Source of the DNA: Janibacter sp. Soil728
GTDB lineage: Bacteria; Actinomycetota; Actinomycetes; Actinomycetales; Dermatophilaceae
Assembly: GCF_001428305.1 (NCBI RefSeq)
Contig: NZ_LMRZ01000005.1
Coordinates: forward strand, 124,001-188,000
Reading direction: 5' to 3'
Length of the DNA stretch: 64,000 nt
Of this stretch, positions 17,238-25,435 are shown piece after piece. Positions within the stretch are counted from its first letter, which is position 1. The number at the start of each line of letters is the position of its first letter. A program made the position numbers and the translations under genes. A model generated the notes under the pieces. The model saw nothing but the letters and a program-made list of their open reading frames with translations. It was not told the origin of the DNA and did no database searches.

Positions 17238-17555
17238 TCACCAGGCCAGGGACCAGTAGCGGCGCCAGCTCATCTCCTGGCTCGACCTCAGGTCGGTGGC
17301 CACGGTGGCCACCGGTGCGGAGCGCAGCACGTCGGCGCTGATCGGGGCGACGAGAGCGTGCTCCTCTTCGAGCACGAGCTGGAGCGGCAACGGTCGGTGG
17401 CGAGGGACGACTCCTCGCAGACGCACGACCAGCCACTGGGGATCCCTCGACTCCGCGTCGGAGAGGACGTCGCTGACCCGCCCGAGGAGGACGCCCCTGC
17501 GTGTGCGCACCGGCCGACCCAGGTACCTGCGCGCGGTGGCGAGTGGATCGGGCAC
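17238..17555 (-). CDS. PRC-barrel-like small protein
   Basis: A 105-residue protein starting at GTG 17555. RYLGRPVRTRRGVLLGRVSD near the N-terminus, followed by PQWLVVRLR, has the beta-strand spacing of a PRC-barrel domain, found in RimM and in stress proteins. A C-terminal basic and tryptophan-rich tail (SWRRYWSLAW) is unusual. The weak match and short length limit the call. It shares the stress-related context of the GAF-ANTAR and sigma-factor genes. Confidence 0.6.
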   Translation of the reverse strand: MPDPLATARRYLGRPVRTRRGVLLGRVSDVLSDAESRDPQWLVVRLRGVVPRHRPLPLQLVLEEEHALVAPISADVLRSAPVATVATDLRSSQEMSWRRYWSLAW

Positions 17556-17669
17556 GACATGACTTCCTGACCGAGGATGCGGTTCAACGCACGGTGGCTA
17601 CCCGGATGACAGGACATGCATGCACCGAGACCGCATCTGGGCACGTATCCGTTGCCCGCACCGATGACA

Positions 17670-17689
17670 TGTGCTTTGCTGTGAGCACA
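17670..17689. promoter_or_regulatory. Candidate operator upstream of sigma factor
   Basis: TGTGCT at 17670-17675 and AGCACA at 17684-17689 form a 6-bp inverted repeat with an 8-bp spacer. It lies about 54 bp before the sigma-factor start. Possible regulator site; no experimental support. Confidence 0.3.
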
Positions 17690-17742
17690 ACGACCGGCTC
17701 GAGACCGTGGCTGGGTGTGGCTCCTTTTTTGGAAGGCCCCCC

Positions 17743-18516
17743 ATGTCAACGATGTCGCAACCCGTCTTCGAGAGCCGTGACCACGAGGCGAGCGAGTTGC
17801 TCGCCAGGGCGTGTGAGCAGGTTGACCCCGCTGAGGCCAGTCGTCTGCGAGAGCAGGTCGTCGTCCGCAACCGCGGCCTCGCCATCGCGTTGGCCCGGCG
17901 CTTCGAGGGCCGAGGGATCGAGGGCGAGGACCTGGAACAGGTAGCCATGCTCGGTCTCGTCCTCGCCGCCCGGCGCTACCGGCCCGACCGCGGCCACGGC
18001 TTCACCGCCTTCGCGGCACCGACCATCAACGGAGAGCTGAAGCGATACTTCCGGGACCATGGCTGGGCCGTGCGCCCGCCGCGAGGTCTGCAGGAGCTGC
18101 ACCACGACGTGCGTGACGCCATCGCCCTGCTGCGGCAGGAGAAGCAACGCGAGGTCGGCGATGCCGAGGTGGCCGAAGAGCTCGGTGTCGACGTGCAGGC
18201 GGTGCGCGACGCACGCGCGGCCGGGGAGCGCTACCGGTCCTCATCGCTCGACGTACCCGTAGGTGCGGAGTCGTCCATGCCCTTGGCCGACACGCTCTCC
18301 TCGGACGAGGATCCCTACACCAGGTCGGTGACCCTGATCTCGCTCCGGGCGGCGATGAAGGATCTCGACGCGAGGGAGCGGCGGATCATCAGTCTGAGGT
18401 TCGGCGCCGATCTCACCCAGAAGGAGATCGGTGAGCGCGTCGGCGTCAGCCAGATGCAGGTCTCGAGGATCCTCACGAGCATCTGCACGCGCCTGCGCAC
18501 CCGGATCGAGGCCTGA
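17743..18516 (+). CDS. RNA polymerase sigma factor, SigF/SigB-type
   Basis: A 257-residue sigma-70-family protein with regions 2, 3 and 4. Region 2 includes VVVRNRGLAIALARRF and EGEDLEQVAMLGLVLAARRY. The APTINGELKRYFRDHGW and VRPPRG segments mark the SigF/SigB/SpoIIAC class. Region 4 includes RRIISLRFGADLTQKEIGERVGVSQMQVSRIL. Such factors usually direct general stress responses and are controlled by an anti-sigma factor, but no RsbW-type gene is adjacent. The start at 17743 (MSTMSQ) has a GGAAGG site upstream; ATG 17752 is an alternative. Confidence 0.9.
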   Translation: MSTMSQPVFESRDHEASELLARACEQVDPAEASRLREQVVVRNRGLAIALARRFEGRGIEGEDLEQVAMLGLVLAARRYRPDRGHGFTAFAAPTINGELKRYFRDHGWAVRPPRGLQELHHDVRDAIALLRQEKQREVGDAEVAEELGVDVQAVRDARAAGERYRSSSLDVPVGAESSMPLADTLSSDEDPYTRSVTLISLRAAMKDLDARERRIISLRFGADLTQKEIGERVGVSQMQVSRILTSICTRLRTRIEA

Positions 18517-18539
18517 CGGCGGGAGGTCGGGCCCCGCGG

Positions 18540-19394
18540 TCACCAGGTCCAGGCGAAGCCGAAGGCGCCGGGCCCAGCATCCTCCATGACGAGGGAGGCG
18601 CGATTCGCCTCGTCGAGCTGCACGACGTCGTGGAAGTGGAAGTCCTGGCCCGGGGGCCGCTCGATGCGGGTCACCTGTGCGGGCGCCGTCTCGAACTCCA
18701 CCGAGACGACGAGCGAGCGGGCCGTGTGCGGTGGTCCCCAGACGAAACCGTCGGAGTCGGCCAGGTGCGCTGTGGGATCGCTGTTGTCGTCGACCTGGTA
18801 GGCGTAGGCGTGCGTCTGGCCCTTGGCCAAGGAGCGGGGGAGTGCCACCTCGAAGACGGCGACATTGCTCTCGGGGAAGTCGCGTCGACTGCGCAGGCGA
18901 CAACCGAGCAGCGGAGTGAAGTCCAGGTCCGCGGCCATGGTCCCCTCGTCCCCGCTCTGCACGTTGAAGACCCGGTCCAGCCCGTCCTCGACGGCGACGA
19001 TGGACGAGTGGCACCAGGTGTGGACCAGGCGTCGATCAGCCGACACCCGGGTGCGCCACACCTGGCTGATGACGCGATAGCTGCCGAGCGTGGCGCGGGT
19101 GAGCGCATCGATGTGCTCGATCTCGCTCAGGTGCGGGTCGACGAGCAGCTGGTCGAAGCCTGCCTGCGGCGGCGTGGCCCAGGCATGCATGAACTCTGCC
19201 TGGGTCTCGGGCGACAGGCCCAAGGTGAGGACGAGCTGCTGCAGGGTGGCGATCTGCGGGGTGAGGATCTCGCCGCGCTCGAGTCCTCGGATCGTGCGCA
19301 CGCTGACCCCGGACAGGCGGCTCAAGCCGCTCTGCGTGTGTCCGCTCTCGCGTCGGAGCCGGTGGAGCCACGTGCCGCCAGGGGACTGTCTCAT
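18540..19394 (-). CDS. XRE-family transcriptional regulator
   Basis: A 284-residue protein with an N-terminal XRE helix-turn-helix (about 8-62: LRRESGHTQSGLSRLSGVS and TIRGLERGEILTP). The long C-terminal domain (about 75-284) contains repeated aromatic and acidic stretches such as DGFVWGPPHTARSLVVSVEFE. I do not recognise that domain, and it is not clearly the MmyB-like ligand domain. The start MRQSPGG at 19394 has AAGGTG about 6 bp upstream. It is divergent from pabB across a 226-bp gap containing a short hairpin (CCGTCCTC/GAGGACGG). Confidence 0.8.
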   Translation of the reverse strand: MRQSPGGTWLHRLRRESGHTQSGLSRLSGVSVRTIRGLERGEILTPQIATLQQLVLTLGLSPETQAEFMHAWATPPQAGFDQLLVDPHLSEIEHIDALTRATLGSYRVISQVWRTRVSADRRLVHTWCHSSIVAVEDGLDRVFNVQSGDEGTMAADLDFTPLLGCRLRSRRDFPESNVAVFEVALPRSLAKGQTHAYAYQVDDNSDPTAHLADSDGFVWGPPHTARSLVVSVEFETAPAQVTRIERPPGQDFHFHDVVQLDEANRASLVMEDAGPGAFGFAWTW

Positions 19395-19620
19395 GCCAAC
19401 ACCTTGCCTGAAACCCGCGGGCCCCGTCGTCACTTGCCCTGCCCCACAGTCGCGGAGGGACCGTCCTCGATGAGGACGGCCCCTCATTCCCTCGATCCCC
19501 GGAGCTCTCGCGGGTCAAGGTATTTCGCAGAGCCACGCGCGTGCCAGAGGGTGAGGTGAACTTGCCGTCAACTTGCCGCTGGGCAGCAGAAGGTCGGCGG
19601 AGTCCGCCTATCCTCAGCGC

Positions 19621-20643
19621 GTGGAGTTCGCGAGATTCGGCACGACGACGTGGTGCGACCCCGTCGAGGTCAGCCACGACCCGGCCGATCTCGAGTCCGG
19701 GTGCTGGGCCGTCGTACTCGACTTCGAGGGTGCCCTCACGGCCATCCGTTTCGCGCGTCGGGACGAAGGGGGAGACCCTCCCGGCGATCACACGCGCTGG
19801 CCGGCGGTCACTGGCTGGAGCTCGTCACTCGGGCGCTCGGCCTATGTCGCAGGAGTGCAGGAGATCCGCTCGCGGATCGCGTCCGGGAGCGTCTACCAGG
19901 TCAACCTCACGACGATGCTGCAGGCGCCGTTGCCCGAGGATGCCCGGCTGCCAGATCTGGCGGCGGTGCTCGCTCGAGGCAACCCCGCCCCCTTCGCCGG
20001 GGTCGTGCACGTCCCCTCGGCCGGGGTGGACCTCGTCACCGCGTCACCCGAGCGCTACCTGACCCGGGTCGGTGACCGATTGCAGTCCAGCCCGATCAAG
20101 GGGACCGCGCCGACCGCCGAGCAGATGCTCGCCAAGGACTTCGCGGAGAATGTCATGATCGTCGACCTCGTGCGCAACGACCTGCAGCACGTCTGCGAGC
20201 CGGGGAGCGTTGTGGTGCAACGGCTCTGCGCGCCCGAGGAGCACCCCGGCCTGGTCCACCTGGTCAGCGATGTCGCGGGCAACCTGCGTGCCGGGACGAC
20301 GTGGTCGGACGTGCTTGCCGCGAGCTTCCCTCCCGGGTCGGTCAGTGGTGCACCCAAGTCCAGCGCCCTCACCACCATCGCCGACCTCGAGCCGGTGCCC
20401 CGCGGTCCGTACTGCGGGGCCGTCGGGTGGATCGACGCCGAGCATCCCGCTGGTCCGCGCGGGGAACTCGCGGTGGGTATTCGCACGTTCTACGCGACGG
20501 TGGATCCCGACGGGGTGCGCCGGCTGCGCTTCGGCACCGGGGCGGGCATCACCTGGGCATCCGACCCCGAAGGGGAGTGGGCTGAGTGCGAGCTCAAGGC
20601 ACAGACCCTCATCGGGCTGGCATCTGGAAGAGTGGGGACATGA
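19621..20643 (+). CDS. pabB: Aminodeoxychorismate synthase component I (PabB)
   Basis: A 340-residue chorismate-binding enzyme that makes 4-amino-4-deoxychorismate for folate. It has the core family motifs SPIKGTAPT (about 157-165), DLVRNDL (about 180-186), FPPGSVSGAPK (about 236-246) and a GAGITWASDPEGEWAE C-terminus. It is shorter than full PabB because the N-terminal region is reduced, as in some actinobacteria. GTG 19621 is chosen because it begins the conserved VEFARFG segment. The stop overlaps the pabC start (ATGA), pointing to translational coupling. Confidence 0.87.
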   Translation: MEFARFGTTTWCDPVEVSHDPADLESGCWAVVLDFEGALTAIRFARRDEGGDPPGDHTRWPAVTGWSSSLGRSAYVAGVQEIRSRIASGSVYQVNLTTMLQAPLPEDARLPDLAAVLARGNPAPFAGVVHVPSAGVDLVTASPERYLTRVGDRLQSSPIKGTAPTAEQMLAKDFAENVMIVDLVRNDLQHVCEPGSVVVQRLCAPEEHPGLVHLVSDVAGNLRAGTTWSDVLAASFPPGSVSGAPKSSALTTIADLEPVPRGPYCGAVGWIDAEHPAGPRGELAVGIRTFYATVDPDGVRRLRFGTGAGITWASDPEGEWAECELKAQTLIGLASGRVGT

Positions 20644-21488
20644 GCAACGAGGTCAGGATCTGGGTCAACGGATCGCTCGTGGGGGAGGATCAGCCGGCAC
20701 TGGCGGCACTCGACCACGGCATCACCGTGGGTGACGGTGCCTTCGAGACGTGCAAGATCGTCGACGGCGAGGTCTTCGCGGCCGACCGTCACCTGGCGCG
20801 CATGGACCGCACTCTCGCCGGCCTCGGGCTGCCGTCCGTGGACCGCGCGCGGTTGCAGCAAGGCATCGGCGCCGTGCTGGCTGCCGGGGAGCAGATCCCC
20901 TTCGGGCGGCTGCGCTACACGATCACCGGCGGGCCGGGCCCCCTCGGTTCTGACCGAGGCGACCAGGGACAGACCTACATCGTCACGGCCACGGAGGTCA
21001 CCCCCTTCGCCGACAGCACCGCAGTGGCCACGGTCCCGTGGACCCGCAACTCGCGCGCTGCGACCGCCGGCCTGAAGACCACGTCCTACGCGGAGAACGT
21101 CATCGCCTTGGCGCACGCCAAGTCCAAGGGCGGGAGCGAGGCACTCTTCGCCAACGACCGTGACGAGCTGTGCGAGGGCACCGGGAGCAACATCTTCGTC
21201 GTCGTCGACGGTGTGCTGCGGACCCCGCCGCTCGAGAGTGCCTGCCTGGCCGGCATCACCCGCGAGCTGACGATCGAGTACGCCCGTGAGGTGGGCATCG
21301 ACATCGTCGAGGAGACGATGCCCTTCACCGTGCTCGAGTCCGCCGAGGAGGCCTTCCTCACCAGCAGCACGCGTGACGTCCAGCCGGTCCACGCCATCGA
21401 CGGTCGCCAGCTGGGTGCGCCGGGCCCGATCACGACCCGGGTGCGTGAGGCCTTCGCCAAGGCCTCAGCGTCGGACCTCAACCCCTGA
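20640..21488 (+). CDS. pabC: Aminodeoxychorismate lyase (class IV aminotransferase, PabC)
   Basis: A 282-residue PLP enzyme of fold type IV. It carries LDHGITVGDGAFET near the N-terminus and the PLP lysine in AGLKTTSYAENV (about 145-150). EGTGSNIFVV (about 180) and LTSSTRDVQPV near the C-terminus bind the cofactor phosphate. The overlap with pabB supports aminodeoxychorismate lyase, which releases pyruvate to give 4-aminobenzoate. A branched-chain or D-amino-acid aminotransferase is the alternative within the fold. Confidence 0.87.
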   Translation: MSNEVRIWVNGSLVGEDQPALAALDHGITVGDGAFETCKIVDGEVFAADRHLARMDRTLAGLGLPSVDRARLQQGIGAVLAAGEQIPFGRLRYTITGGPGPLGSDRGDQGQTYIVTATEVTPFADSTAVATVPWTRNSRAATAGLKTTSYAENVIALAHAKSKGGSEALFANDRDELCEGTGSNIFVVVDGVLRTPPLESACLAGITRELTIEYAREVGIDIVEETMPFTVLESAEEAFLTSSTRDVQPVHAIDGRQLGAPGPITTRVREAFAKASASDLNP

Positions 21489-21493
21489 GCCCC

Positions 21494-22072
21494 GTGGCGA
21501 CCACCGTGGGGGACGTGGACGTGGACACAGCTGCCGAGCACGCCGGGCAGGGCAAGGACGGGCAGGGGCGGCGCCGCTCCTACCGGGACATCCGTCGGGA
21601 GCAGCACGCGATCGTGCGCCAGGAGCTGCTCGACCGCTTCGGCAACGACGGCAGGATCGACCCGCACGAGGACCCGGTCGCCTGGCGCCGGGCGATTCGC
21701 ACCCATCCGGTGACCGGACCGGTGTACCGGATCGTCATCGCGATTCTCGGCCTGGCCCTGATCATCGCGGGCATCCCGATGATCCCGCTCATCGGTCCCG
21801 GGTGGGCAGTCATCTTCATCGGGCTCTTCCTGTGGAGCACCGAGTTCCTCTGGGCGCGACGCGTGACGCAGTTCGTCAAGGCGGAGGTCAAGGCCTTCGA
21901 CCAGTATGTGCGGGCGCTGCCGTGGAAGGCGAAGATCCCGATGCTCCTGCTGTCGGCGGCCTTCGGCTGGTTCTGCTTCTATCTCGCGCTGCTCGTCACC
22001 GGGGTGCCCGGATGGGCGCCGGACCAGGTGGAGGAGCTGCTGCTGCAGGTGCCCGGGTTGAGGGCCGCCTGA
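21494..22072 (+). CDS. TIGR02611/PGPGW-type transmembrane protein
   Basis: A 192-residue membrane protein. A charged N-terminal half (RRRSYRDIRREQHAIVRQELLDRF) precedes three hydrophobic segments at about 80-100, 105-120 and 150-172. The IPLIGPGWAVIFIGLFL loop matches the PGPGW motif that defines the family. Function unknown; the family is widespread in actinobacteria. GTG 21494 starts 5 bp after pabC, so it may belong to that transcript. Confidence 0.75.
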   Translation: MATTVGDVDVDTAAEHAGQGKDGQGRRRSYRDIRREQHAIVRQELLDRFGNDGRIDPHEDPVAWRRAIRTHPVTGPVYRIVIAILGLALIIAGIPMIPLIGPGWAVIFIGLFLWSTEFLWARRVTQFVKAEVKAFDQYVRALPWKAKIPMLLLSAAFGWFCFYLALLVTGVPGWAPDQVEELLLQVPGLRAA

Positions 22073-22179
22073 AGGGGGGCGCCCAGCCGACAGCAAGGAC
22101 GCTCCCTGAGGGGGGCGCCCAGCCGAGAGCAAGGACGCTCCCTGAGGGGGTCGCCCAGCCGACAGCAAGGACGCTCCCT
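22071..22179. repeat. 36-bp tandem repeat (three units)
   Basis: Three units of 37, 36 and 36 bp begin at 22071, 22108 and 22144. Each reads GAGGGGGGCGCCCAGCCG, then A(C/G)AGC, then AAGGACGCTCCCT, with only a few differences. A short hairpin GGTTGC/GCAACC follows at about 22182-22196. The repeat starts inside the stop codon of the PGPGW protein gene and fills the gap before tRNA-Val. It is minisatellite-like, with no gene in it. Confidence 0.85.
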
Positions 22180-22217
22180 GAGGTTGCGCAGCAACCGTCT
22201 CGAAGGGGTGGAGGCGA

Positions 22218-22248
22218 TTGGCACCAACGAGGGGCAGCCGGGTACTCT
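22218..22248 (+). promoter_or_regulatory. Candidate promoter of tRNA-Val(CAC)
   Basis: TTGGCA at 22218-22223 and TACTCT at 22243-22248 (spacer 19 bp) lie about 43 bp upstream of the tRNA. The TAnnnT -10 box is typical of high-GC actinobacteria. The spacing is long, so confidence is limited. Confidence 0.4.
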
Positions 22249-22290
22249 GCTCAGGTTGCCCGGCCGGGACGCTGGCCCGGGGAGCACCAT

Positions 22291-22364
22291 GGACGTATAG
22301 CTCAGTTGGTTAGAGCGTTCGCTTCACACGCGAAAGGTCAGGGGTTCGAGTCCCTTTACGTCCA
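22291..22364 (+). tRNA. tRNA-Val (CAC)
   Basis: 74 nt: acceptor GGACGTA pairs with TACGTCC, anticodon loop TTCACAC gives CAC (valine, codon GUG). CCA is not encoded. Confidence 0.96.
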
Positions 22365-22370
22365 CCGACA

Positions 22371-22415
22371 CGAAAGCCCCAGACTCTGCAGAAGACGCAG
22401 AGTCTGGGGCTTTCG
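22371..22415 (+). terminator. Hairpin terminator after tRNA-Val
   Basis: CGAAAGCCCCAGACTCTGC pairs perfectly with its reverse complement ending at 22415, a 19-bp stem around a 7-nt loop, with TTTCGTC on the 3' side. It is a strong rho-independent-like structure 6 bp after the tRNA. Confidence 0.85.
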
Positions 22416-22518
22416 TCGTGCGCGGCTCGGTTGTCGGGGGTCGGTGGCAGTGTGGTCTTGAGGCGACAGCAGGGGTGGTGGGGCGGCGGAGAAGTTGTCC
22501 CCACCCCTCTTGAATCAT

Positions 22519-22534
22519 TCGAACACATGTACTA
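22519..22534 (+). promoter_or_regulatory. Degenerate LexA (SOS) box candidate
   Basis: TCGAAC-ACAT-GTACTA lies 28 bp before the DUF222 gene start, in an AT-rich patch. The actinobacterial SOS box is TCGAAC-N4-GTTCGA. The left half is perfect and the right half is decayed. Some 13E12-type genes are DNA-damage induced, which makes the position meaningful. Confidence 0.4.
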
Positions 22535-22822
22535 ATTTTGAAGTAGCGAAGGGGGGGCGCGATGACCGATCAGGGGACGACCAGCACGGCGGGTGAGTCT
22601 GTGGTCGGTGGCGCGCTGCCTGATCGTCTTGCTGCTGCTCTGGGGGTGTTGAGCGGGGCTCGTGCGGAGGGGTTGTCGGAGGCGGAGCTGTTGCAGGTCG
22701 TGACGGTGTGCGAGGCGACGAAGGGGGCGGCTGCCGCGTTGCAGGCTCGCGCGACCGCTCGGTTTGTCGAGGACCGCGACGCGAGGGTGGCGCAGGACCG
22801 TGCGGATGGTGTGGTCTCGGCG

Positions 22823-22998
22823 CGTGAGGCGTCGTGTCGTCGTCGGGGTGCGCGGGCGGAGCTGGCGTTGGCGCGGCGGTGCGCGCCGGGTCAGGCGGAT
22901 CGGCATGTGGCGTGAGGCGTCGTGTCGTCGTCGGGGTGCGCGGGCGGAGCTGGCGTTGGCGCGGCGGTGCGCGCCGGGTCAGGCGGATCGGCATGTGG
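22823..22998 (+). repeat. 88-bp direct tandem duplication in DUF222 gene
   Basis: Bases 22823-22910 are repeated exactly at 22911-22998. Only one flanking base (G) is shared at the junction. Since 88 is not a multiple of 3, it shifts the frame by +1. Confidence 0.95.
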
Positions 22999-23284
22999 GG
23001 TTGGCGAAGGCGCTGGTGCACGACTTGCCGCATACGATGGCAGCGTTGACCAGTGGTGAGTTGAGTGAGTGGCGAGCGACGATCGTGGCTCGGGAGACTG
23101 CGTGCTTGTCGCACGATGATCGTGTGGAGGCCGACCGCAGGTTGGCGGGGTGCTTGACGTCGGTGGGGGATCGGGAGCTGGCGGCTGCGGCGCATCGGGC
23201 GAGTGCGGATCTGGATGCGGAGGCGTTGGTGCGTCGGCGTCGTAGGGCGGTGGCGTCGAGGAGTGTGAGTGTGCGGCCGGCGGC

Positions 23285-23436
23285 GGATGGGATGGCGTGG
23301 TTGAGCGTGCTGGGCCCGTTGCAGGATGTGGTCGGTGCGTTTGCGGCGTTGAAGAAGGCCGGATGGGATGGCGTGGTTGAGCGTGCTGGGCCCGTTGCAG
23401 GATGTGGTCGGTGCGTTTGCGGCGTTGAAGAAGGCC
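23285..23436 (+). repeat. 76-bp direct tandem duplication in DUF222 gene
   Basis: Bases 23285-23360 are repeated exactly at 23361-23436. One flanking base (C) is shared at the junction. Since 76 is not a multiple of 3, it shifts the frame by a further +1. Confidence 0.95.
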
Positions 23437-24322
23437 GAGCAGTCCCGCTACGTCGCCACCGGCGACCCTCAGGTTGATGCGGCGCGTGCGGCGGACGAGC
23501 GGGGGCGTGGGGCGTGGATGGCGGACACCGCGTTGGAGCTGTTGTCGGGGCGGGCTGAGGGGCAGGTGCAGCCGGTCGAGGTGGCTCTGGTGATGCGTGA
23601 GGAAGCGATCGTGCGCACCGGCGAAAGCTCTGGCGCTGATGCTGGCTCGGTGTTCTTCCGCCGCGGCGCTACCGGCGCTGGTGACCGGGATGAGGTTGAG
23701 GTCCCGGGGTGGGGTGCGATGCCCGGGGAGATGGCTCGTGAGCACCTGCTGCGTCTGTGTGACGCCGGGACCGCGACGTGGTTGCGGCGGTTGTGGACCG
23801 CGCCTGGTGGGAGCGACCTGGTGGCGATGGACTCGAAGCGGCGGCTGTTCAGCGGGGTGCTACGCCAGCTGGTGCAGCTGCGGGACGCGACCTGCCGGGT
23901 CCCGTTCTGCGACGCACCGATCCGCGACATCGACCACGTCAGCCCGCACGCGCGAGGGGGTGAAACCTCCGCGGCGAACGCGTTGGGTGGGTGTCAGGGA
24001 CACAACCTGGTCAAGGAGGCTCCCGGTTGGCGGGCCGAGGTCACCTCGACCGGCCTGGATCCCGGCGGCGGCCCCCACGAGGCCACTCTCACGACACCGA
24101 CCGGCAGCGAGTACACCTGCACCGCACCACCCTTGCTGGGGCATGGACGTCCACCCGCACCCGCCCGGGAGCGCCGGCGTCCATTCGACACCACGAGGTC
24201 ACCGATCGAGGTGCACTTCGAGGGACTCCTCGGGGCTGCATAGGTCACTGCCATCGAAAGCTTGACCACAGAAGCGGCCCCATCCACAACCGACGTCAGG
24301 ACCCACCTAGACTCGCCGGACC

Positions 24323-25435
24323 ATGGACAACATCAGCTGGGTCGAGGACGGCGCCGATCGGTTGACCGAGTGGCACTCCGAGAGCGGTGCCCCTGCCCCG
24401 ACCAAGGTCGTCGTGGCCGATGACGCACTGACTGCGGACACCGCGATGCGGATGGTGCGCTCCGGGAGCGTGATCCTCTGGCGCGGCGACTACCACAACG
24501 CGCGACAGCTGCTGAAGGCTCTGGATCGTCGCGTGCAGCGACGCACTGCCCAGCGTGAGCGCGGCGGCGTGACCTTCGCCGGGCACCGGACCGTGCGCAC
24601 CGAGCGCGCCACCCTCCTGGGCCGACTGGTCGTCGAGCTCGACGCCGATCACTCGCTCGACCTGCGACGCGCCCCCGACGTCCGTGAGGCATGCACCGCT
24701 GCCTATGGCGGGCCGAGCAGCAAGGTCATCGCCCTCACCGAGCTCCTCGGGGTCATCGGTGCCCACCAGTGGCAGACGAAGGGCGTGCACGTCCCGGGGC
24801 TGGGGGAGAGCGTCCATCCCGGCTACGGCGTCTTCTCGCCCGTGCGGGGCGAGTACGTCGACCTGGTCGTCAACGCACCCTTGAGTGACCCCTTTCCGCG
24901 GACCGCCTTCGACCTCGGCACCGGCACCGGTGTCCTGGCAGCCGTCCTGGCTCGCAGGGGTATCGGTCGCGTCGTGGCCACCGACATCAACCCGCGTGCC
25001 GTGGCCAGCGCCGCTGACAATGCAGCGCGCCTCGGGGTCGAGGAGTGGGTGAGCGTCGTCGAGGCGGACCTGTACCCGCGGGGTCGCGCCGATCTCATCG
25101 TGTGCAACCCCCCGTGGCTGCCGGGCGAGCCGACCTCCGCCCTCGAGGCCGGCATCTACGACCCCGGCTCCGACATGCTTCGCCGGTTCCTCAGCGGACT
25201 CGCCGATCACCTCGAGCCGGGGGGCGAAGGGTGGCTGGTCCTGTCAGACCTCGCCGAGCGGCTCGGGATGCGCACCCACGAGGAACTGCTCGGTTGGATC
25301 ACCGATGCCGGGCTGGGCGTCGTCGACCGGCTCGAGACGGTGCCCAGGCATGGACGGGCAAGCGACGCCAAGGACGCGCTCCACGAGGCCCGTCGAGGTG
25401 AGATCACCTCGCTGTGGCGTCTCAGGCGGTCCTGA
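24323..25435 (+). CDS. SAM-dependent methyltransferase (HemK/RlmG-like)
   Basis: A 370-residue protein with an N-terminal domain of about 180 residues and a C-terminal class I methyltransferase. FDLGTGTGVLAAVLAR (about 194-209) is the SAM loop. DLIVCNPPWLPGE (about 256-268) contains the NPPW catalytic motif of enzymes that methylate amide or ring nitrogens of RNA or protein (RsmC, RlmG and PrmC groups). The two-domain layout resembles rRNA guanine-N2 methyltransferases, but the target is not known. Its end overlaps the convergent cysteine desulfurase gene by 14 bp. Confidence 0.82.
   Translation: MDNISWVEDGADRLTEWHSESGAPAPTKVVVADDALTADTAMRMVRSGSVILWRGDYHNARQLLKALDRRVQRRTAQRERGGVTFAGHRTVRTERATLLGRLVVELDADHSLDLRRAPDVREACTAAYGGPSSKVIALTELLGVIGAHQWQTKGVHVPGLGESVHPGYGVFSPVRGEYVDLVVNAPLSDPFPRTAFDLGTGTGVLAAVLARRGIGRVVATDINPRAVASAADNAARLGVEEWVSVVEADLYPRGRADLIVCNPPWLPGEPTSALEAGIYDPGSDMLRRFLSGLADHLEPGGEGWLVLSDLAERLGMRTHEELLGWITDAGLGVVDRLETVPRHGRASDAKDALHEARRGEITSLWRLRRS

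Larger units (their letters stand above)
22562..24243 (+). pseudogene. DUF222/HNH endonuclease (13E12-type), disrupted by two tandem duplications
   Basis: The coding potential runs through three frames: 22562 to about 22910, about 22911 to 23360, and about 23361 to 24243. The frames change exactly at an 88-bp and a 76-bp direct tandem duplication. Removing one copy of each leaves 1518 bp, a continuous 505-codon gene. The N-terminal DUF222 part (LPDRLAAALGVLSGAR) is followed by a C-terminal HNH nuclease domain (CRVPFCDAPIRDIDHVSPHA, then GGCQGHNLVKE). Codons are rich in GTG, GCG and TTG rather than the local GTC/GCC/CTC, suggesting foreign origin. As sequenced, the full-length protein cannot be made. 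The family is repetitive and often mobile-like in actinobacteria. Confidence 0.85.

Noticed and set aside
22071-22179. Possible CRISPR array
   Set aside because: Units are directly adjacent with no unique spacers and there are no cas genes.
22823-23436. Transposon or insertion sequence in the DUF222 gene
   Set aside because: The extra DNA is an exact copy of neighbouring sequence, not foreign DNA with inverted ends.
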